The notes: generated from the letters alone by a model not told the origin. A stretch of 64,000 nt of DNA from Caulobacter rhizosphaerae (GCF_010977555.1 NZ_CP048815.1:3526501-3590500), one strand, 5' to 3'; numbered from the stretch's first letter, positions 46,121 through 55,758 are shown. Program-made: numbers and translations.

Positions 46121-47104
46121 ATGGCCCAGCTCGCGCCGCCGATGCCCGAACCTTCGTTCGCGCAGATCAACGGGATCCGCATGGCCTATTATGAGGCCGG
46201 GCCGCGGACGGGCGTCCCCATCGTCCTATGTCACGGCTTCCCGGAGTTCTCCTATTCCTGGCGCTGGCAGATCGCGGCCCTGGCGGCGGCGGGACGCTGG
46301 GTGATCGTTCCCGACCAGCGCGGCTACGGCCTGACTGATCGTCCCGAGGCGGTCGAGGACTACGACATGGCCCACCTGACCGGCGACCTGGTCGGGCTGC
46401 TGGAGCACCTGGGCGTCGAGAAGGCGGTGTTCTGCGGTCACGACTGGGGCGGTCTGGTGGTCTGGCAGCTGCCGCTGATGCATCCGGACCGCGTGGCCGG
46501 GATCGTCGGCCTCAACACCCCGTTCCTGCCACGCCTGCCTATCGAGCCGATCACCATGTTCCGCCACGCGTTCGGCGAGGACATGTACATCGTCCACTTC
46601 CAGAAGCCCGGCGTGGCCGACGCCCAGCTGGCCGCCGACGTCGACAGGACCATGCGCTATTTCATGCGCAAGCCGACGGGCGTGCAGGCCGCCTTCACCA
46701 GCGGCGAGACCAGCGGCCGGTCCTTGGCCCTGCAGGACGGTCTGGCCCGCTACGACGTCGCCGACGACTCCAGCCAACTGCTGGCGCCCGAGGAGCTGAA
46801 GGTGTTCGTCGAGACCTTCCAGCGCACCGGCTTCACCGGCGGGATCAACTGGTACCGAAACTTCGTGCGCAACTGGGAGCGGGCCGAACACCTGCCCACC
46901 CGGATCGACGGGATCCCCTGCCTGATGATCATGGCGGAGCACGACGTGGTGCTGCCGCCGTCCCTGGCCGACCGCATGGGCGACCAGATCTCGGACCTGG
47001 AGAAGGTGCTGGTCGAAGGCAGCGGCCACTGGACCCAGCAGGAAAAGCCCGACGAGGTGAACGCCATCCTGATCGACTGGCTGGGGCGACGATTTCCGAA
47101 CTGA
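46121..47104 (+). CDS. Alpha/beta hydrolase, epoxide-hydrolase-like
   Basis: A 327-residue hydrolase. 'CHGFPEFSYSWRWQ' carries the oxyanion HG motif; the nucleophile elbow GHDWGG has Asp rather than Ser, which points to epoxide hydrolases or haloalkane dehalogenases. 'VVLPPSLADRM' and 'GSGHWTQQEKP' hold the likely acid and His. Soluble, no signal peptide. Substrate unknown. Confidence 0.87.
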   Translation: MAQLAPPMPEPSFAQINGIRMAYYEAGPRTGVPIVLCHGFPEFSYSWRWQIAALAAAGRWVIVPDQRGYGLTDRPEAVEDYDMAHLTGDLVGLLEHLGVEKAVFCGHDWGGLVVWQLPLMHPDRVAGIVGLNTPFLPRLPIEPITMFRHAFGEDMYIVHFQKPGVADAQLAADVDRTMRYFMRKPTGVQAAFTSGETSGRSLALQDGLARYDVADDSSQLLAPEELKVFVETFQRTGFTGGINWYRNFVRNWERAEHLPTRIDGIPCLMIMAEHDVVLPPSLADRMGDQISDLEKVLVEGSGHWTQQEKPDEVNAILIDWLGRRFPN

Positions 47105-47172
47105 CCGTGGTGGCCGCACCCCGACCTGTTCGAGCCTTCAGTTCGCCGACCTTGAACGACAGCGGAAGAAAT

Positions 47173-47201
47173 CCTCGTCCTGAGTCTGTCGAAGGATGAG
47201 G
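47173..47201. repeat. Intergenic REP-like palindrome (CCTCGTCC/GGATGAGG)
   Basis: Arms CCTCGTCC and GGATGAGG (one G-T pair) flank a 13-base centre TGAGTCTGTCGAA. I know closely similar 'cctcatcctgag...gaaggatgagg' palindromes from intergenic regions of many alphaproteobacteria. It lies between two convergent genes. Confidence 0.6.
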
Positions 47202-47248
47202 GCGTTTCTCGGTATTCGCCGCGAGGCTGGGCCGTTTGCCTGGGCCCC

Positions 47249-47503
47249 CTACCCCTTCGCCGCCGCCAGGATCTCCGCGCGCCGTCGCATCGCCGCGGCC
47301 ATCTGCAACATGGCCAGGGCCGAGGTCTCATCGCGCTCGGCGGCGCGCACGGTGTAGAGCTGGGCCATCACCTGCAGCGAGATGACCTTGTCCAGGCCCT
47401 CGGGGCCCATCATCTCGGCGATCGCACGGTCCAGCTCGGCCAGCTGGCGCGGAGTCAGCATCTCCAGCAGTTCGTCGTCGCTGAGGTCTTCGGGGTTGTT
47501 CAT
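47249..47503 (-). CDS. Small conserved hypothetical protein
   Basis: An 84-residue, mostly helical protein without membrane segments or signal peptide. It starts acidic ('DLSDDELLEMLTPRQLAELD') and ends alanine-rich. ATG at 47503 fits the beginning of regular composition; the open frame continues 31 codons upstream into Pro/Arg-rich sequence. I do not recognise it. It is convergent with the epoxide-hydrolase-like gene and divergent from pip. Confidence 0.6.
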   Translation of the reverse strand: MNNPEDLSDDELLEMLTPRQLAELDRAIAEMMGPEGLDKVISLQVMAQLYTVRAAERDETSALAMLQMAAAMRRRAEILAAAKG

Positions 47504-47648
47504 GACTCGGGAGAATACGGAAAAGCGGCGCGGGTTGCGACGGTCCGGGCCCGGTTTGTTGGGCGGCGACGCCGGGCGCACGACCGGCGTGGGCAAATGA
47601 GCCCGTCGCGCGTTCCCTCCCGGCCCGAAACCGGTTTAGGGTTGCGCC

Positions 47649-48638
47649 ATGGATCGTAACGCTTCCGCCTCGCCCATGTCCGTCAACGGTCGCCGCGGCC
47701 TGTTTCGCGATATCGAACCCTTCTCGTTCGGTTGGCTGGGCGCCGACGCTCCCCATGAAATCTACTATGAGGAATGCGGCGCCCCGCACGGCAAGCCGGC
47801 GGTGATCCTGCACGGCGGCCCCGGCGGGGCGGTCAATCCGACCATGCGGCGGTTCTTCGACCCCACTCGGTGGCGCATGGCCCTGTTCGACCAGCGCGGC
47901 TGCGGCCGCTCGCGCCCCAACGCCAGCCTCGAGGACAACACCACCTGGAGCCTGATCGCCGACATCGAGCGGCTGCGCGTGCACCTGGGGATCGAGAAGT
48001 GGACCGTGTTCGGCGGCTCGTGGGGCTCGACCCTGGCCCTGGCCTACGCCATCACCCATCCCGAACGGGTCGAGGCCCTGGTGCTACGCGGCATCTTCCT
48101 GCTGACCCAGAAGGAACTGCGCTGGTTCTACCAGGACGGCGCCTCGATGCTTTTCCCCGACGCCTGGGAGCGGTTCCTGGCCCCAATCCCGGTCGAGGAG
48201 CGCGGCGACCTGATCACCGCCTACCACAAGCGCCTGACCCATGCCGACCGCCGCGTCCAGGCCCAGGCGGCCGGCGCCTGGAGCCAATGGGAGGGCGACA
48301 CGATCTCGCTGCGCGGCCCCGAGGCGCGGCCCCCGAAGTTCAATGAAGAGGACTTCGCCATCGCCTTCGCCCGGATCGAGTGCCACTTCTTCGCCAATGG
48401 CGGGTTCTTCGAGGAAGACGGCTGGATCCTGAAGAACATCGACCGGATCCGGCACATCCCGGCCTGGATCGTCCAGGGCCGCTTCGACGTGGTCACGCCG
48501 CTGGACAGCGCCTGGTCCGTGCACCGCGCCTGGCCGGAAGCCCGTTTCGAGATCGTCTGGGACGCGGGCCACGCCTCGACCGAGCCGGGCGTCATCGACG
48601 GCCTGGTGCGGGCCACGAACGCGGCGCTAAACGTCTAG
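47649..48638 (+). CDS. pip: Prolyl aminopeptidase
   Basis: A 329-residue alpha/beta hydrolase of peptidase family S33, which removes N-terminal proline. 'LHGGPGGAVNPTMRRFFDP' carries the HGGPGG oxyanion motif, GGSWGS the nucleophilic Ser, and 'VQGRFDVVTP' and 'DAGHAS' the Asp and His. Length is normal (about 310-330). Its 3' end overlaps the convergent LtrA gene by 12 bases. Confidence 0.93.
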   Translation: MDRNASASPMSVNGRRGLFRDIEPFSFGWLGADAPHEIYYEECGAPHGKPAVILHGGPGGAVNPTMRRFFDPTRWRMALFDQRGCGRSRPNASLEDNTTWSLIADIERLRVHLGIEKWTVFGGSWGSTLALAYAITHPERVEALVLRGIFLLTQKELRWFYQDGASMLFPDAWERFLAPIPVEERGDLITAYHKRLTHADRRVQAQAAGAWSQWEGDTISLRGPEARPPKFNEEDFAIAFARIECHFFANGGFFEEDGWILKNIDRIRHIPAWIVQGRFDVVTPLDSAWSVHRAWPEARFEIVWDAGHASTEPGVIDGLVRATNAALNV

Positions 48639-49802
48639 GCGCCGAGCGTTCGAGCGCCGGACCAGCCCCTCGCGCACCGACACGCCCAGCAGCACCGCCG
48701 TCGTGGCGATCGACAGGACCAGCGGTCCGACCGCCAGGCTGAGCGGCGCCAGGGCCGCCAGCGCCGCCAGACCCACCACCTGGGCCCTCGGCCAGGAGCG
48801 GAACATAGCGCGCTTGAACAGCACCCCGCCCAGCAGGAACAGGAACGGTCCGCCGATCACCGCCAGCGCTGTCTTCAGGTCCGTGTGGCCCAGCGGATGG
48901 TGGATCGTCCACTCGTCGCCCACGGCGGTGACGATGACGCCGGCGATCGGCAGCAGGTGGATGTAGGTATAGGCCTCGCGCGCCACCCGGCCGGGGTCTT
49001 TGGCGTGGCTGATCGCCTCGCTGGCGGCCTCGGCCGTGAACGAGAAATAGATCCACCACATGGCCAGGCTGCCGGCGAACGCGGCCAGGAAGGCGGCCAT
49101 CACCAGCGGCGTCCAGGCCAGGGTCGCGGTGGTCGCGCCCATGACCAGGATCGACTCGCCCAGGGCGATGATCGTGAACAGGGCGCAGCGCTCGGCCAGG
49201 TGGCCGCCCTCGACGTCCCACTCCTCGGCGCGGGCCCGGCCCAGGCCGGGGGCCCAGAACCCCAGGGCCGGCGAGACGTATTCCAGGGCCAGCGCCCCGC
49301 CCCAGAGGGCCAGCCGCGCCCCGCCCTCTGCCAGGCCGCCGGTGATCCACAGCACGCCCGAGGTCGCGAACCAGACGGAGATCCGGATGAAGTTGCGGCT
49401 CTGGAAAGGATGATCCCGCATCGCCCAGGCGGTGAACAGGCTGCGGCCCAGTTGGATCGCCACGAAGGCCAGGGCGAAGACCAGGCCGCGATCGCCGAAC
49501 GCCTTGGGGATCGACATGGTCATGACCATGCCCACCACCATGGCCACGAACAGCATGATCCGCACGGGCGCCCGCTCGGGGTCCAGCCAGTTGGTGACCC
49601 AGGCGGTGAAGATCCAGGCCCACCAGACGGCCATCAGCAACAGGCCGGTCTCGACCACGCCCAGCAGGGTGGGATGGGCCATCAGCCCGTGCGACAGCTG
49701 GGTGACCGCGAACACAAACACCAGGTCGAAGAACAGCTCGACATAGGTGACCCGCGCATGGCCGCCCGAGGCGCGGTCGCGGAGCATGTGACGGCGGGAC
49801 AT
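48627..49802 (-). CDS. Low temperature requirement protein A family (LtrA)
   Basis: A 391-residue membrane protein with about 11-12 spans. The start 'VTYVELFFDLVFVFAVTQLSH' is the signature of the LtrA family (PF06772), named from Listeria but of unknown biochemical role. ATG at 49802 has AGAGGA upstream; the open frame goes on for 106 codons without homology. Single gene. Confidence 0.88.
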   Translation of the reverse strand: MSRRHMLRDRASGGHARVTYVELFFDLVFVFAVTQLSHGLMAHPTLLGVVETGLLLMAVWWAWIFTAWVTNWLDPERAPVRIMLFVAMVVGMVMTMSIPKAFGDRGLVFALAFVAIQLGRSLFTAWAMRDHPFQSRNFIRISVWFATSGVLWITGGLAEGGARLALWGGALALEYVSPALGFWAPGLGRARAEEWDVEGGHLAERCALFTIIALGESILVMGATTATLAWTPLVMAAFLAAFAGSLAMWWIYFSFTAEAASEAISHAKDPGRVAREAYTYIHLLPIAGVIVTAVGDEWTIHHPLGHTDLKTALAVIGGPFLFLLGGVLFKRAMFRSWPRAQVVGLAALAALAPLSLAVGPLVLSIATTAVLLGVSVREGLVRRSNARRLDV

Positions 49803-49935
49803 GGCGGTTTTCCTCTGGTGAGTCGCGAGCCTAGAGCGTGACAGCCGAAAGGACAGGCCGGTTTCGTCAAGCATCCCGGGCGCTCTTCGCACGGTCGCGA
49901 TCGAACGTTTTGTCGTCCGGTGCGCTTTTGTCGGC

Positions 49936-50430
49936 ATGGATGCTTCGGTTCTCCTCCCCCACCGCGCCGCCCTGACCGGCGCCGCCGTCGCCCTGACGAT
50001 CGGGCTGACGGGCGGCCTGATCCTGCGGACGGGTTCCCAGACGGCGCCGCAGATCGAGGCCGCTTTCATATCCGGGCCCGCCGGCGACGCGGTCCAGCCG
50101 ATCACCTGGCCCAGCGGCAAGGTCCCCGACTATGTGGTCGGCACCGATTTCCTCCCTGGCCGGCAACCGGAACAGCCGCCCGTGGTCGTCGCCTCGTACG
50201 AAGTCCCCGAATACGTTCCGGCCGCCTGGTCAGAACCGGAGCCGGAGAGCCAGATCGAAGCCCAGCCTGTCCGGCCCACGGAGCCCGCCACCCGAAGCTG
50301 GCCGTCGACCGCCGGCGACATCCTGGACACCCGCCTGCCCGAGGACGCCCCGCAGGCGCCCGAACCTCCGCCGGCGATCGCCGCGCCGGAAGCTCCCACC
50401 GCGCCGCTGGCGGTCGCGGCGGCCTATTAG
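49936..50430 (+). CDS. Hypothetical protein with one membrane anchor
   Basis: A 164-residue protein with one membrane segment near residues 12-31 and a Pro/Glu/Ala-rich outer part. A motif 'WPSTAGDILDTRLPEDAP' near residue 122 is the only less repetitive stretch. No homology that I recognise. It begins 107 bases before the O-antigen-ligase-type gene and may be transcribed with it. It could be an accessory anchor for polysaccharide export, but this is guesswork. Confidence 0.5.
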   Translation: MDASVLLPHRAALTGAAVALTIGLTGGLILRTGSQTAPQIEAAFISGPAGDAVQPITWPSGKVPDYVVGTDFLPGRQPEQPPVVVASYEVPEYVPAAWSEPEPESQIEAQPVRPTEPATRSWPSTAGDILDTRLPEDAPQAPEPPPAIAAPEAPTAPLAVAAAY

Positions 50431-50537
50431 TCCCGGACCGCCCGAGCCGGACCCAAGGTCAAGCTCGGCCCCGCCCTTGCTGCCAATCGCTCCAACCCAC
50501 GGCGCTTGTCCCATTTCGCGCCAGGACCTGGATCGAA

Positions 50538-51956
50538 ATGGCGGACACGCAACAGCAGCACGACCAACCGCCCGACCTCTGGCGCAAGCTGGAAGCGCTG
50601 GCCTGCGGCTTCGTGCTGTTCATGCTGTCCAACGCCCTGATCGGTCCGTTGCTGGATCCGCTGCAGGCGGGCGGCGAGAACATTCCCGTCCTGCGGCTGA
50701 TGTGGCTGCCGGTCTACGCCCTGACCCTGGGCCTGGCCGCCTGGCGCGCGCCGCGCCTGATGCGGTTCTGGCTGCCCGCCGTGCTGCTGAGCCTGCTGGT
50801 CTTCTGGGTGTACGCCTCGGCGTCGTGGTCGCTGAACCCCGGGACGACCAACCGCCGAGCGATGGCGGCGGCGTTCACCACCCTGTTCGGCTTCTATTTC
50901 GCCGCCAGCTTCGACGGTCGGCGGATGGCCGAGATCATCGCCGACACCTTCCTGCTGCTGGCCGCCGCCGGTCTCCTGGCCGCCGTCGCCTATCCGAAAA
51001 TGGGGGTGCAGCACGACATCAACGCCGGCGACTGGCGCGGCCTCTGGTACGAGAAGAACCAGATGGGGGCAATGATGGTCTATGGCGCCCTGGCCGCCAT
51101 GGCCGCGCTGCTGGCCGGCTCGCCCCGGCGCAAGCAGATGGTCTTCACCATCGTGCTGTGCGCGGCGATGCTGCTGATGAGCAAGTCCAAGACCTCGCTG
51201 CTGGCCCTGATGATCGGCCTGTGCGGCTCGATGCTGCTGGCGGCCATGCGACGCGGTCCGGCCACGGCGGTGATCGTCGTCTGGCTGGGCGTCACGGTCG
51301 CCGTGACCGCCGCCATGGTCATGTGGCTGGCCCCCGAACTGCTGTTCAAGGCCCTGGGCAAGGATCCGTCCCTGACCGGCCGCACCGACATCTGGGCCGC
51401 CCTGCTTCGGCAGTCGGCCAAGCATCCGCTGACCGGCTTTGGCTACGGGGTGTTCTGGACCCTGGACTCCGTCCCCGCCAACTGGATCCGCAAGGAGACC
51501 GGCTGGCTGGTGCCCAGCGCCCACAACGGCTGGCTGGACATCCTGGCCCAACTGGGCTGGATCGGGGTGGGCCTGTGCGCCCTGGTGCTGGGCGGGCCGC
51601 TGCTGGTCGCCCTGTTCCGGTTTCGCCAGGTGCAGGACGGCTACTGGGCCACCCTGTTCCTGGCCATCTTCCTGATGACCACCTTCTCCGAGAGCTTCAT
51701 CCTGGAGCGCAACGGCATCGTCTGGTCCCTGGCCTGCGCGGCGGTGACCCGCCTGCTGGGACCTGTATGGGCCGATCCCAGGCGCCGGACGCCGGACATG
51801 CCTCCGCTGGACGCCGCTCCGGCCCTGGCCTGGAGCCTGGCCCAGCTGGAGCCTGCGCCCCAGCCTGAGCCCGAGATCTGGACGCCCGCGCTGGCGCGCC
51901 GTCCAGACCCCGCGCCGATATTTGGCAAGCGCGCGGTCTCGCCTTTCGGCGCTTAG
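50538..51956 (+). CDS. O-antigen ligase / polysaccharide polymerase family protein
   Basis: A 472-residue protein with 10-12 membrane spans. '[15 protein letters not shown]' and, near residue 320, '[16 protein letters not shown]' are landmarks of the Wzy/WaaL-type domain (PF04932). The large loop before the last pairs of spans contains '[24 protein letters not shown]'-type sequence (shortened). Caulobacters use such polymerases for holdfast and capsule; which polymer is meant here cannot be told, since no glycosyltransferases are nearby. ATG at 50538. Confidence 0.87.
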   Translation: MADTQQQHDQPPDLWRKLEALACGFVLFMLSNALIGPLLDPLQAGGENIPVLRLMWLPVYALTLGLAAWRAPRLMRFWLPAVLLSLLVFWVYASASWSLNPGTTNRRAMAAAFTTLFGFYFAASFDGRRMAEIIADTFLLLAAAGLLAAVAYPKMGVQHDINAGDWRGLWYEKNQMGAMMVYGALAAMAALLAGSPRRKQMVFTIVLCAAMLLMSKSKTSLLALMIGLCGSMLLAAMRRGPATAVIVVWLGVTVAVTAAMVMWLAPELLFKALGKDPSLTGRTDIWAALLRQSAKHPLTGFGYGVFWTLDSVPANWIRKETGWLVPSAHNGWLDILAQLGWIGVGLCALVLGGPLLVALFRFRQVQDGYWATLFLAIFLMTTFSESFILERNGIVWSLACAAVTRLLGPVWADPRRRTPDMPPLDAAPALAWSLAQLEPAPQPEPEIWTPALARRPDPAPIFGKRAVSPFGA

Positions 51957-51973
51957 CCCGCTACTGGAGCGCC

Positions 51974-52840
51974 ATGACCGACTACACGCCCCAGCAGATC
52001 GTCGCCCGCGGCGCGCGCGCCGACGCCGAAGCCGCCGCCGACGCCATCGACAACCATCCAGGCCTCGAGGGCGCGACCTATTCGATCCTGGAAGAGGACG
52101 AGGACAAGGGCGTCTGGCGCATCGACGCCTTCCCGACCACCGACGAGGAAGACGCGGGCCTGCTGGAGGTCCTGGCCGGCTATCCGCTGAAGGTGCTGCG
52201 CGAGCAGCTGGCCGACGCCGACTGGCTGGCCATGGCGCTGTCGGGCCTGCCGCCGGTGCGCGCCGGCCGGTTCTTCGTCTACGGCATGCACGACCGCGGC
52301 CGCCTGCCGGCCAGCACGGTCAACCTGCGCATCGAGGCCGGCGCGGCCTTCGGCACAGGCCACCACGGCACCACCGTCGGCTGCCTGCTGGCCTATGACC
52401 GGCTGATCAAGGCGCGCAAGTTCAACAAGGTGCTCGACGTCGGGGCCGGCACCGGGCTCCTCGCCATCGCCGCCGCGCGGACGGGATCGAAGATCGCCGT
52501 CGGCACCGACATCGACAAGCCCAGCGTGCGGATCTCCAAGGAGAACGCCAAGGTCAACCGGGCGAACGCCCGCTTCGTCCACGCCTCGGGGTTGTCCAAC
52601 CGCCTGGTGGCCGACAACGCCCCCTACGACCTGGTGTTCGCCAACATCCTGGCCCGGCCGTTGGTCAGCCTGGCCCAGGACATCAAGACCGCCCTGGTCC
52701 CCGGCGGCACGGTGATCCTGTCGGGCCTGCTGCGCACCCAGGAGCGCATGGTCAAGGCCGCCTACGTCTCGCGCGGCTTCAAGGTGGTCAATCGCATCCA
52801 CCGCGACGCCTGGGCGGCGCTGGTGCTGCAGCGACCGTAG
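51974..52840 (+). CDS. prmA: Ribosomal protein L11 methyltransferase
   Basis: A 288-residue PrmA, which methylates lysines and the N-terminus of L11. '[13 protein letters not shown]' (residues about 120-132), the SAM motif '[16 protein letters not shown]' and '[10 protein letters not shown]' are diagnostic. Length is normal. ATG at 51974, 17 bases after the polymerase stop. Followed by a palindromic repeat and the DUF559 gene. Confidence 0.95.
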   Translation: MTDYTPQQIVARGARADAEAAADAIDNHPGLEGATYSILEEDEDKGVWRIDAFPTTDEEDAGLLEVLAGYPLKVLREQLADADWLAMALSGLPPVRAGRFFVYGMHDRGRLPASTVNLRIEAGAAFGTGHHGTTVGCLLAYDRLIKARKFNKVLDVGAGTGLLAIAAARTGSKIAVGTDIDKPSVRISKENAKVNRANARFVHASGLSNRLVADNAPYDLVFANILARPLVSLAQDIKTALVPGGTVILSGLLRTQERMVKAAYVSRGFKVVNRIHRDAWAALVLQRP

Positions 52841-52847
52841 AATAACA

Positions 52848-52903
52848 CCCTCTCCCTTGGGAGAGGGAGGGGCCCGCGCTCGAAGAGCGTGGGAGGGAGA
52901 GGG
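52848..52903 (+). repeat. Palindromic repeat, left copy, beside DUF559 gene
   Basis: 56 bases. It opens with CCCTCTCCC-TT-GGGAGAGGG (a 9-bp perfect palindrome) and closes with a second GGGAGAGGG, so the first arm can pair with either. Between them is a small hairpin CGCTC-GAA-GAGCG. An inverted copy with the same outer parts but another central hairpin lies after the DUF559 gene (53312-53365). Confidence 0.85.
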
Positions 52904-52909
52904 ATTACG

Positions 52910-52935
52910 CCGCCAGAAATGGCGGTTACTTCCCT
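52910..52935 (+). terminator. Weak terminator-like hairpin after prmA
   Basis: CCGCCA-GAAA-TGGCGG (52910-52925), a 6-bp stem with a stable GNRA loop, followed by TTACTTCCCTT. It may end the prmA transcript or form part of the repeat module. Confidence 0.3.
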
Positions 52936-52968
52936 TGCGCCTCGACGCCAGACGGCCAAGCTGCCGCC

Positions 52969-53310
52969 ATGGATCGGACCGCCAACGCGCGTCGGCTACG
53001 CAGCAACCAGACCATGGCGGAAGCCAAGCTCTGGGCCATCGTCCGCGCTGGCCGCCTCCAAGGCTTCAAGTTCAAGCGCCAGGTTCCGATCGATCGATAC
53101 TTCGTCGATTTCCTGTGTAGCGAAAGGCGTCTTGTCATCGAACTCGATGGCAAGGCGCACGAGGGGCGCGAACTCTACGACCTCGAGCGAACCGAAGTGC
53201 TGGAAGGCTGCGGGTTTCTCGTCATGCGGTTTCCGAACGAGCACGTCCTGAGCGATCCCGGCGGCGTCGCCGATGCGATCCTGGCGGCGCTCAGAACGGC
53301 GAGGCCCTAA
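52969..53310 (+). CDS. DUF559 nuclease-like protein
   Basis: A 113-residue protein of the DUF559 family, which shares the PD-(D/E)xK nuclease fold with Vsr-type endonucleases. The order 'RLRSNQTMAEAKLWAIVR', 'GFKFKRQVPIDRYFVDFLC', 'LVIELDGKAHE' and 'FLVMRFPNEHVL' covers the full family. The Asp of YFVDF and Glu/Asp of IELDG are the likely catalytic residues. ATG at 52969 has no good ribosome binding site. It is bracketed by inverted copies of a structured repeat (52848-52903 and 53312-53365). Role unknown; DNA substrate suspected. Confidence 0.88.
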   Translation: MDRTANARRLRSNQTMAEAKLWAIVRAGRLQGFKFKRQVPIDRYFVDFLCSERRLVIELDGKAHEGRELYDLERTEVLEGCGFLVMRFPNEHVLSDPGGVADAILAALRTARP

Positions 53311-53311
53311 A

Positions 53312-53365
53312 CCCTCTCCCTCCCATGGCTGCGCCATGGGTCCCTCCCTCTCCCAAGGGAGAGGG
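53312..53365 (-). repeat. Palindromic repeat, right inverted copy, beside DUF559 gene
   Basis: 54 bases. Read on the minus strand it matches the left copy over the first 24 bases and the last 14, with a single change near the junction, while the centre is a different hairpin (CATGGC-GCA-GCCATG here against CGCTC-GAA-GAGCG). It starts 1 base after the DUF559 stop codon. Confidence 0.85.
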
Positions 53366-53439
53366 TTTTCGAATGCGGAACACCTCCGCCTCCACCCACG
53401 TTTCTCCAGGCGGGACACTCTCGCTCCAGGAGCAACGTC

Positions 53440-53883
53440 ATGACCTATGTCGATCCCCAAGCCCCGCCGCCCGAACGCGTCGTGCATGTCCGCCGCGAGG
53501 GCGGCGCCACCGGCTGGTTCGTGGCCGGGGCCGTGGCCATCGTCGCGGTGGTCGCCATCGCCTTCATGCTGACGGTCGGGGCGCGTACGCCCAGCGACGA
53601 CCAGATCGCCCAGGCCCAGGACCAGGGCCGCGCCGCCGCCGTGGCCGAAAACGCCCAGACCGGGGCCGCACAGGCCACGATCGTCGCCCAGCAAGCGGCC
53701 CGCGACGCGAGCGCCGCCGCCGACAGCGCTCGCCGCTCGACCGAGAACACGGCCGCCAACGCCGCCCAGGCCGCCCACGACGCCGCCGCCCGCGCCGCCT
53801 CGTCGCGCGACGACACCCTGGCCCCGTCGGCCGACCCGAACGTCCAAGCCCCGCCGGCCCAGCAATCGCAGCCGGTGAACTAG
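53440..53883 (+). CDS. Membrane-anchored alanine-rich coiled protein
   Basis: A 147-residue protein. A short cytoplasmic Pro/Arg part is followed by one membrane segment (residues 25-47), an Ala/Gln/Asp-rich helix (about 52-125) able to form a coiled coil, and a Pro-rich end. No family recognised. ATG at 53440 with AGGAGC 8 bases before it. It lies between the right repeat and pepP, with a 57-base gap to pepP. Confidence 0.65.
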   Translation: MTYVDPQAPPPERVVHVRREGGATGWFVAGAVAIVAVVAIAFMLTVGARTPSDDQIAQAQDQGRAAAVAENAQTGAAQATIVAQQAARDASAAADSARRSTENTAANAAQAAHDAAARAASSRDDTLAPSADPNVQAPPAQQSQPVN

Positions 53884-53940
53884 ACTGCCGATCGCAACCC
53901 GCCCCTTCCCAGCGCGGAGGGGCGGGACTAAATCGGAGGC

Positions 53941-55752
53941 ATGCGCCAGACCTTCGATGAATCCACCGATCCGGGCTTCGGTCCCCGCCACGTTCCCCTG
54001 ATCCGCGCCGCCATGGCCCGCCAGGGCCTGGACGGCTTCCTCGTGCCGCACGAGGACGAGCACCAAAACGAGTACCTGCCCGCCGCCAACGACCGCCTGG
54101 CCTGGGCCAGCGGCTTCACCGGTTCGGCCGGGGCCGGGGTAATCCTCAAGGACCGGGCCGCCGTGTTCGTCGATGGCCGCTACACCCTGCAGGTGCGCGA
54201 CCAGGTCGACCAAGGCGTGTTCGAGATCCGCGACTTGGTCGAGGGCGGCGTGCCCGCCTATCTGGAGACCGCGCCGAAGGGCGCGGTGATCGGCTATGAC
54301 GCCCGCCTGCACAGCCCCCAGGCGCTGGACGGCCTGAAGGCGGCGGCCGCCCGGGCCGGCGCGGCGCTAAGGCCCGTGGCCGTCAACCCGATCGACGAGG
54401 CCTGGGGCGCCGAGCGTCCCTCCCAGCCCGCCGCGCCGGTCGTGCCGCATCCGGTGCAGTACGCCGGCGAGGAGTCCGCCTCCAAGCGCGCCCGCGTCGG
54501 CTCGGCCGTCGCGGCCCTGGGCGCGGACGCCGCCGTGATCACCGCCCCCGCCTCGATCGCCTGGCTGTTCAACATCCGCGGCGGCGACGTCATCCGCTCG
54601 CCCCTGCCGCTGTCCCAGGCGGTGCTGCGCGCCGACGGCACGGCGCGGCTGTTCCTCGACCCCGCCAAGGTCACTGATGACCTGCCCGCCTGGCTGGGCA
54701 ACCAGGTGTCGCTGGAAGCGCCCGAAGCGCTCGACGCCGCTCTGGCCGACCTCGCGGGCCAGAAGGTGCTCGTCGACCCGGCTCAATCGTCGGCCTGGTA
54801 TTTCGACACCCTGGCCGCCGCCGGCGCCGCGGTGGTCCGCGCCATGGACCCCTGCACCCTGCCCCGAGCCTGCAAGAACGCGGTCGAGATCGCCGGCACG
54901 ATCGAGGCCCACAAGCGGGACGGCGCGGCCCTGACCCGGTTCCTGCACTGGCTGGCCACCGAGGGCCAGGTCAGTCCGCCGGACGAGAAGGAGGCCGTGG
55001 CCAAGCTGGAGGCGTTCCGCGAGGCGACCGGCGTGCTGAAGGACCTCAGCTTCGACACCATCGGCGCAGCTAACGGCCACGGCGCCCTGCCCCACTACCG
55101 CCCGACCGAGCGCAGCAACGAACGGGCGGCCATGGGCTCGTTGCTGCTGGTCGACAGCGGCGGCCAGTACCTGGACGGCACCACCGACGTCACCCGCACG
55201 GTCGCCATCGGCGAACCGACCGCCGAGATGGTCACCCGCAACACTCTGGTCCTGAAGGGCCACCTGGCCATCGCCCGCCTGCGCTTCCCGGCCGGCACCA
55301 CGGGCTCGGCCATCGACGCCTTCGCCCGCGCCGCCCTGTGGAGCCACGGCCTGGACTACGACCACGGCACCGGCCACGGGGTCGGCGTCTATCTGGGCGT
55401 GCATGAAGGCCCGCAGCGGATCAGCAAGGCGCCCAACACCATCGCCCTGCAGCCAGGCATGATCGTTTCCAACGAGCCGGGCTATTACAAGGACGGCGAA
55501 TACGGCATCCGCATCGAGAACCTCGAAGTGGTGATGCCGGCGGAAGCCGTCGGGACAGGCGACCGCCCGATGCACCGGTTCCACGCCCTGACTCTGGCCC
55601 CGATCGACCGGCGCCTGGTGGACAAGAGCTTGCTGAGTCCCGAGGAGATCGCCCAGTTCGACGCCTATCACGCGCGGGTCGTGCGCGAGATCGGTCCGCT
55701 GGTGGACGGCGAGATTCGCGCCTGGCTGGAAGCGGTCTGCGCGCCGCTCTGA
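53941..55752 (+). CDS. pepP: Xaa-Pro aminopeptidase (M24B), long form
   Basis: A 603-residue metallopeptidase that removes N-terminal residues before proline. Two creatinase-like N-terminal domains (about 1-310) precede the pita-bread domain. Metal ligands are visible: 'LLVDSGGQYLDGTTDVTRT' (two Asp), 'DHGTGHGVGVYLGVHEG' (His), 'NEPGYYKDGEYGIRIEN' (two Glu). This is the eukaryote-like long form, common in alphaproteobacteria. A C-terminal dimerisation extension is present. Confidence 0.94.
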   Translation: MRQTFDESTDPGFGPRHVPLIRAAMARQGLDGFLVPHEDEHQNEYLPAANDRLAWASGFTGSAGAGVILKDRAAVFVDGRYTLQVRDQVDQGVFEIRDLVEGGVPAYLETAPKGAVIGYDARLHSPQALDGLKAAAARAGAALRPVAVNPIDEAWGAERPSQPAAPVVPHPVQYAGEESASKRARVGSAVAALGADAAVITAPASIAWLFNIRGGDVIRSPLPLSQAVLRADGTARLFLDPAKVTDDLPAWLGNQVSLEAPEALDAALADLAGQKVLVDPAQSSAWYFDTLAAAGAAVVRAMDPCTLPRACKNAVEIAGTIEAHKRDGAALTRFLHWLATEGQVSPPDEKEAVAKLEAFREATGVLKDLSFDTIGAANGHGALPHYRPTERSNERAAMGSLLLVDSGGQYLDGTTDVTRTVAIGEPTAEMVTRNTLVLKGHLAIARLRFPAGTTGSAIDAFARAALWSHGLDYDHGTGHGVGVYLGVHEGPQRISKAPNTIALQPGMIVSNEPGYYKDGEYGIRIENLEVVMPAEAVGTGDRPMHRFHALTLAPIDRRLVDKSLLSPEEIAQFDAYHARVVREIGPLVDGEIRAWLEAVCAPL

Positions 55753-55758
55753 CCGCCT

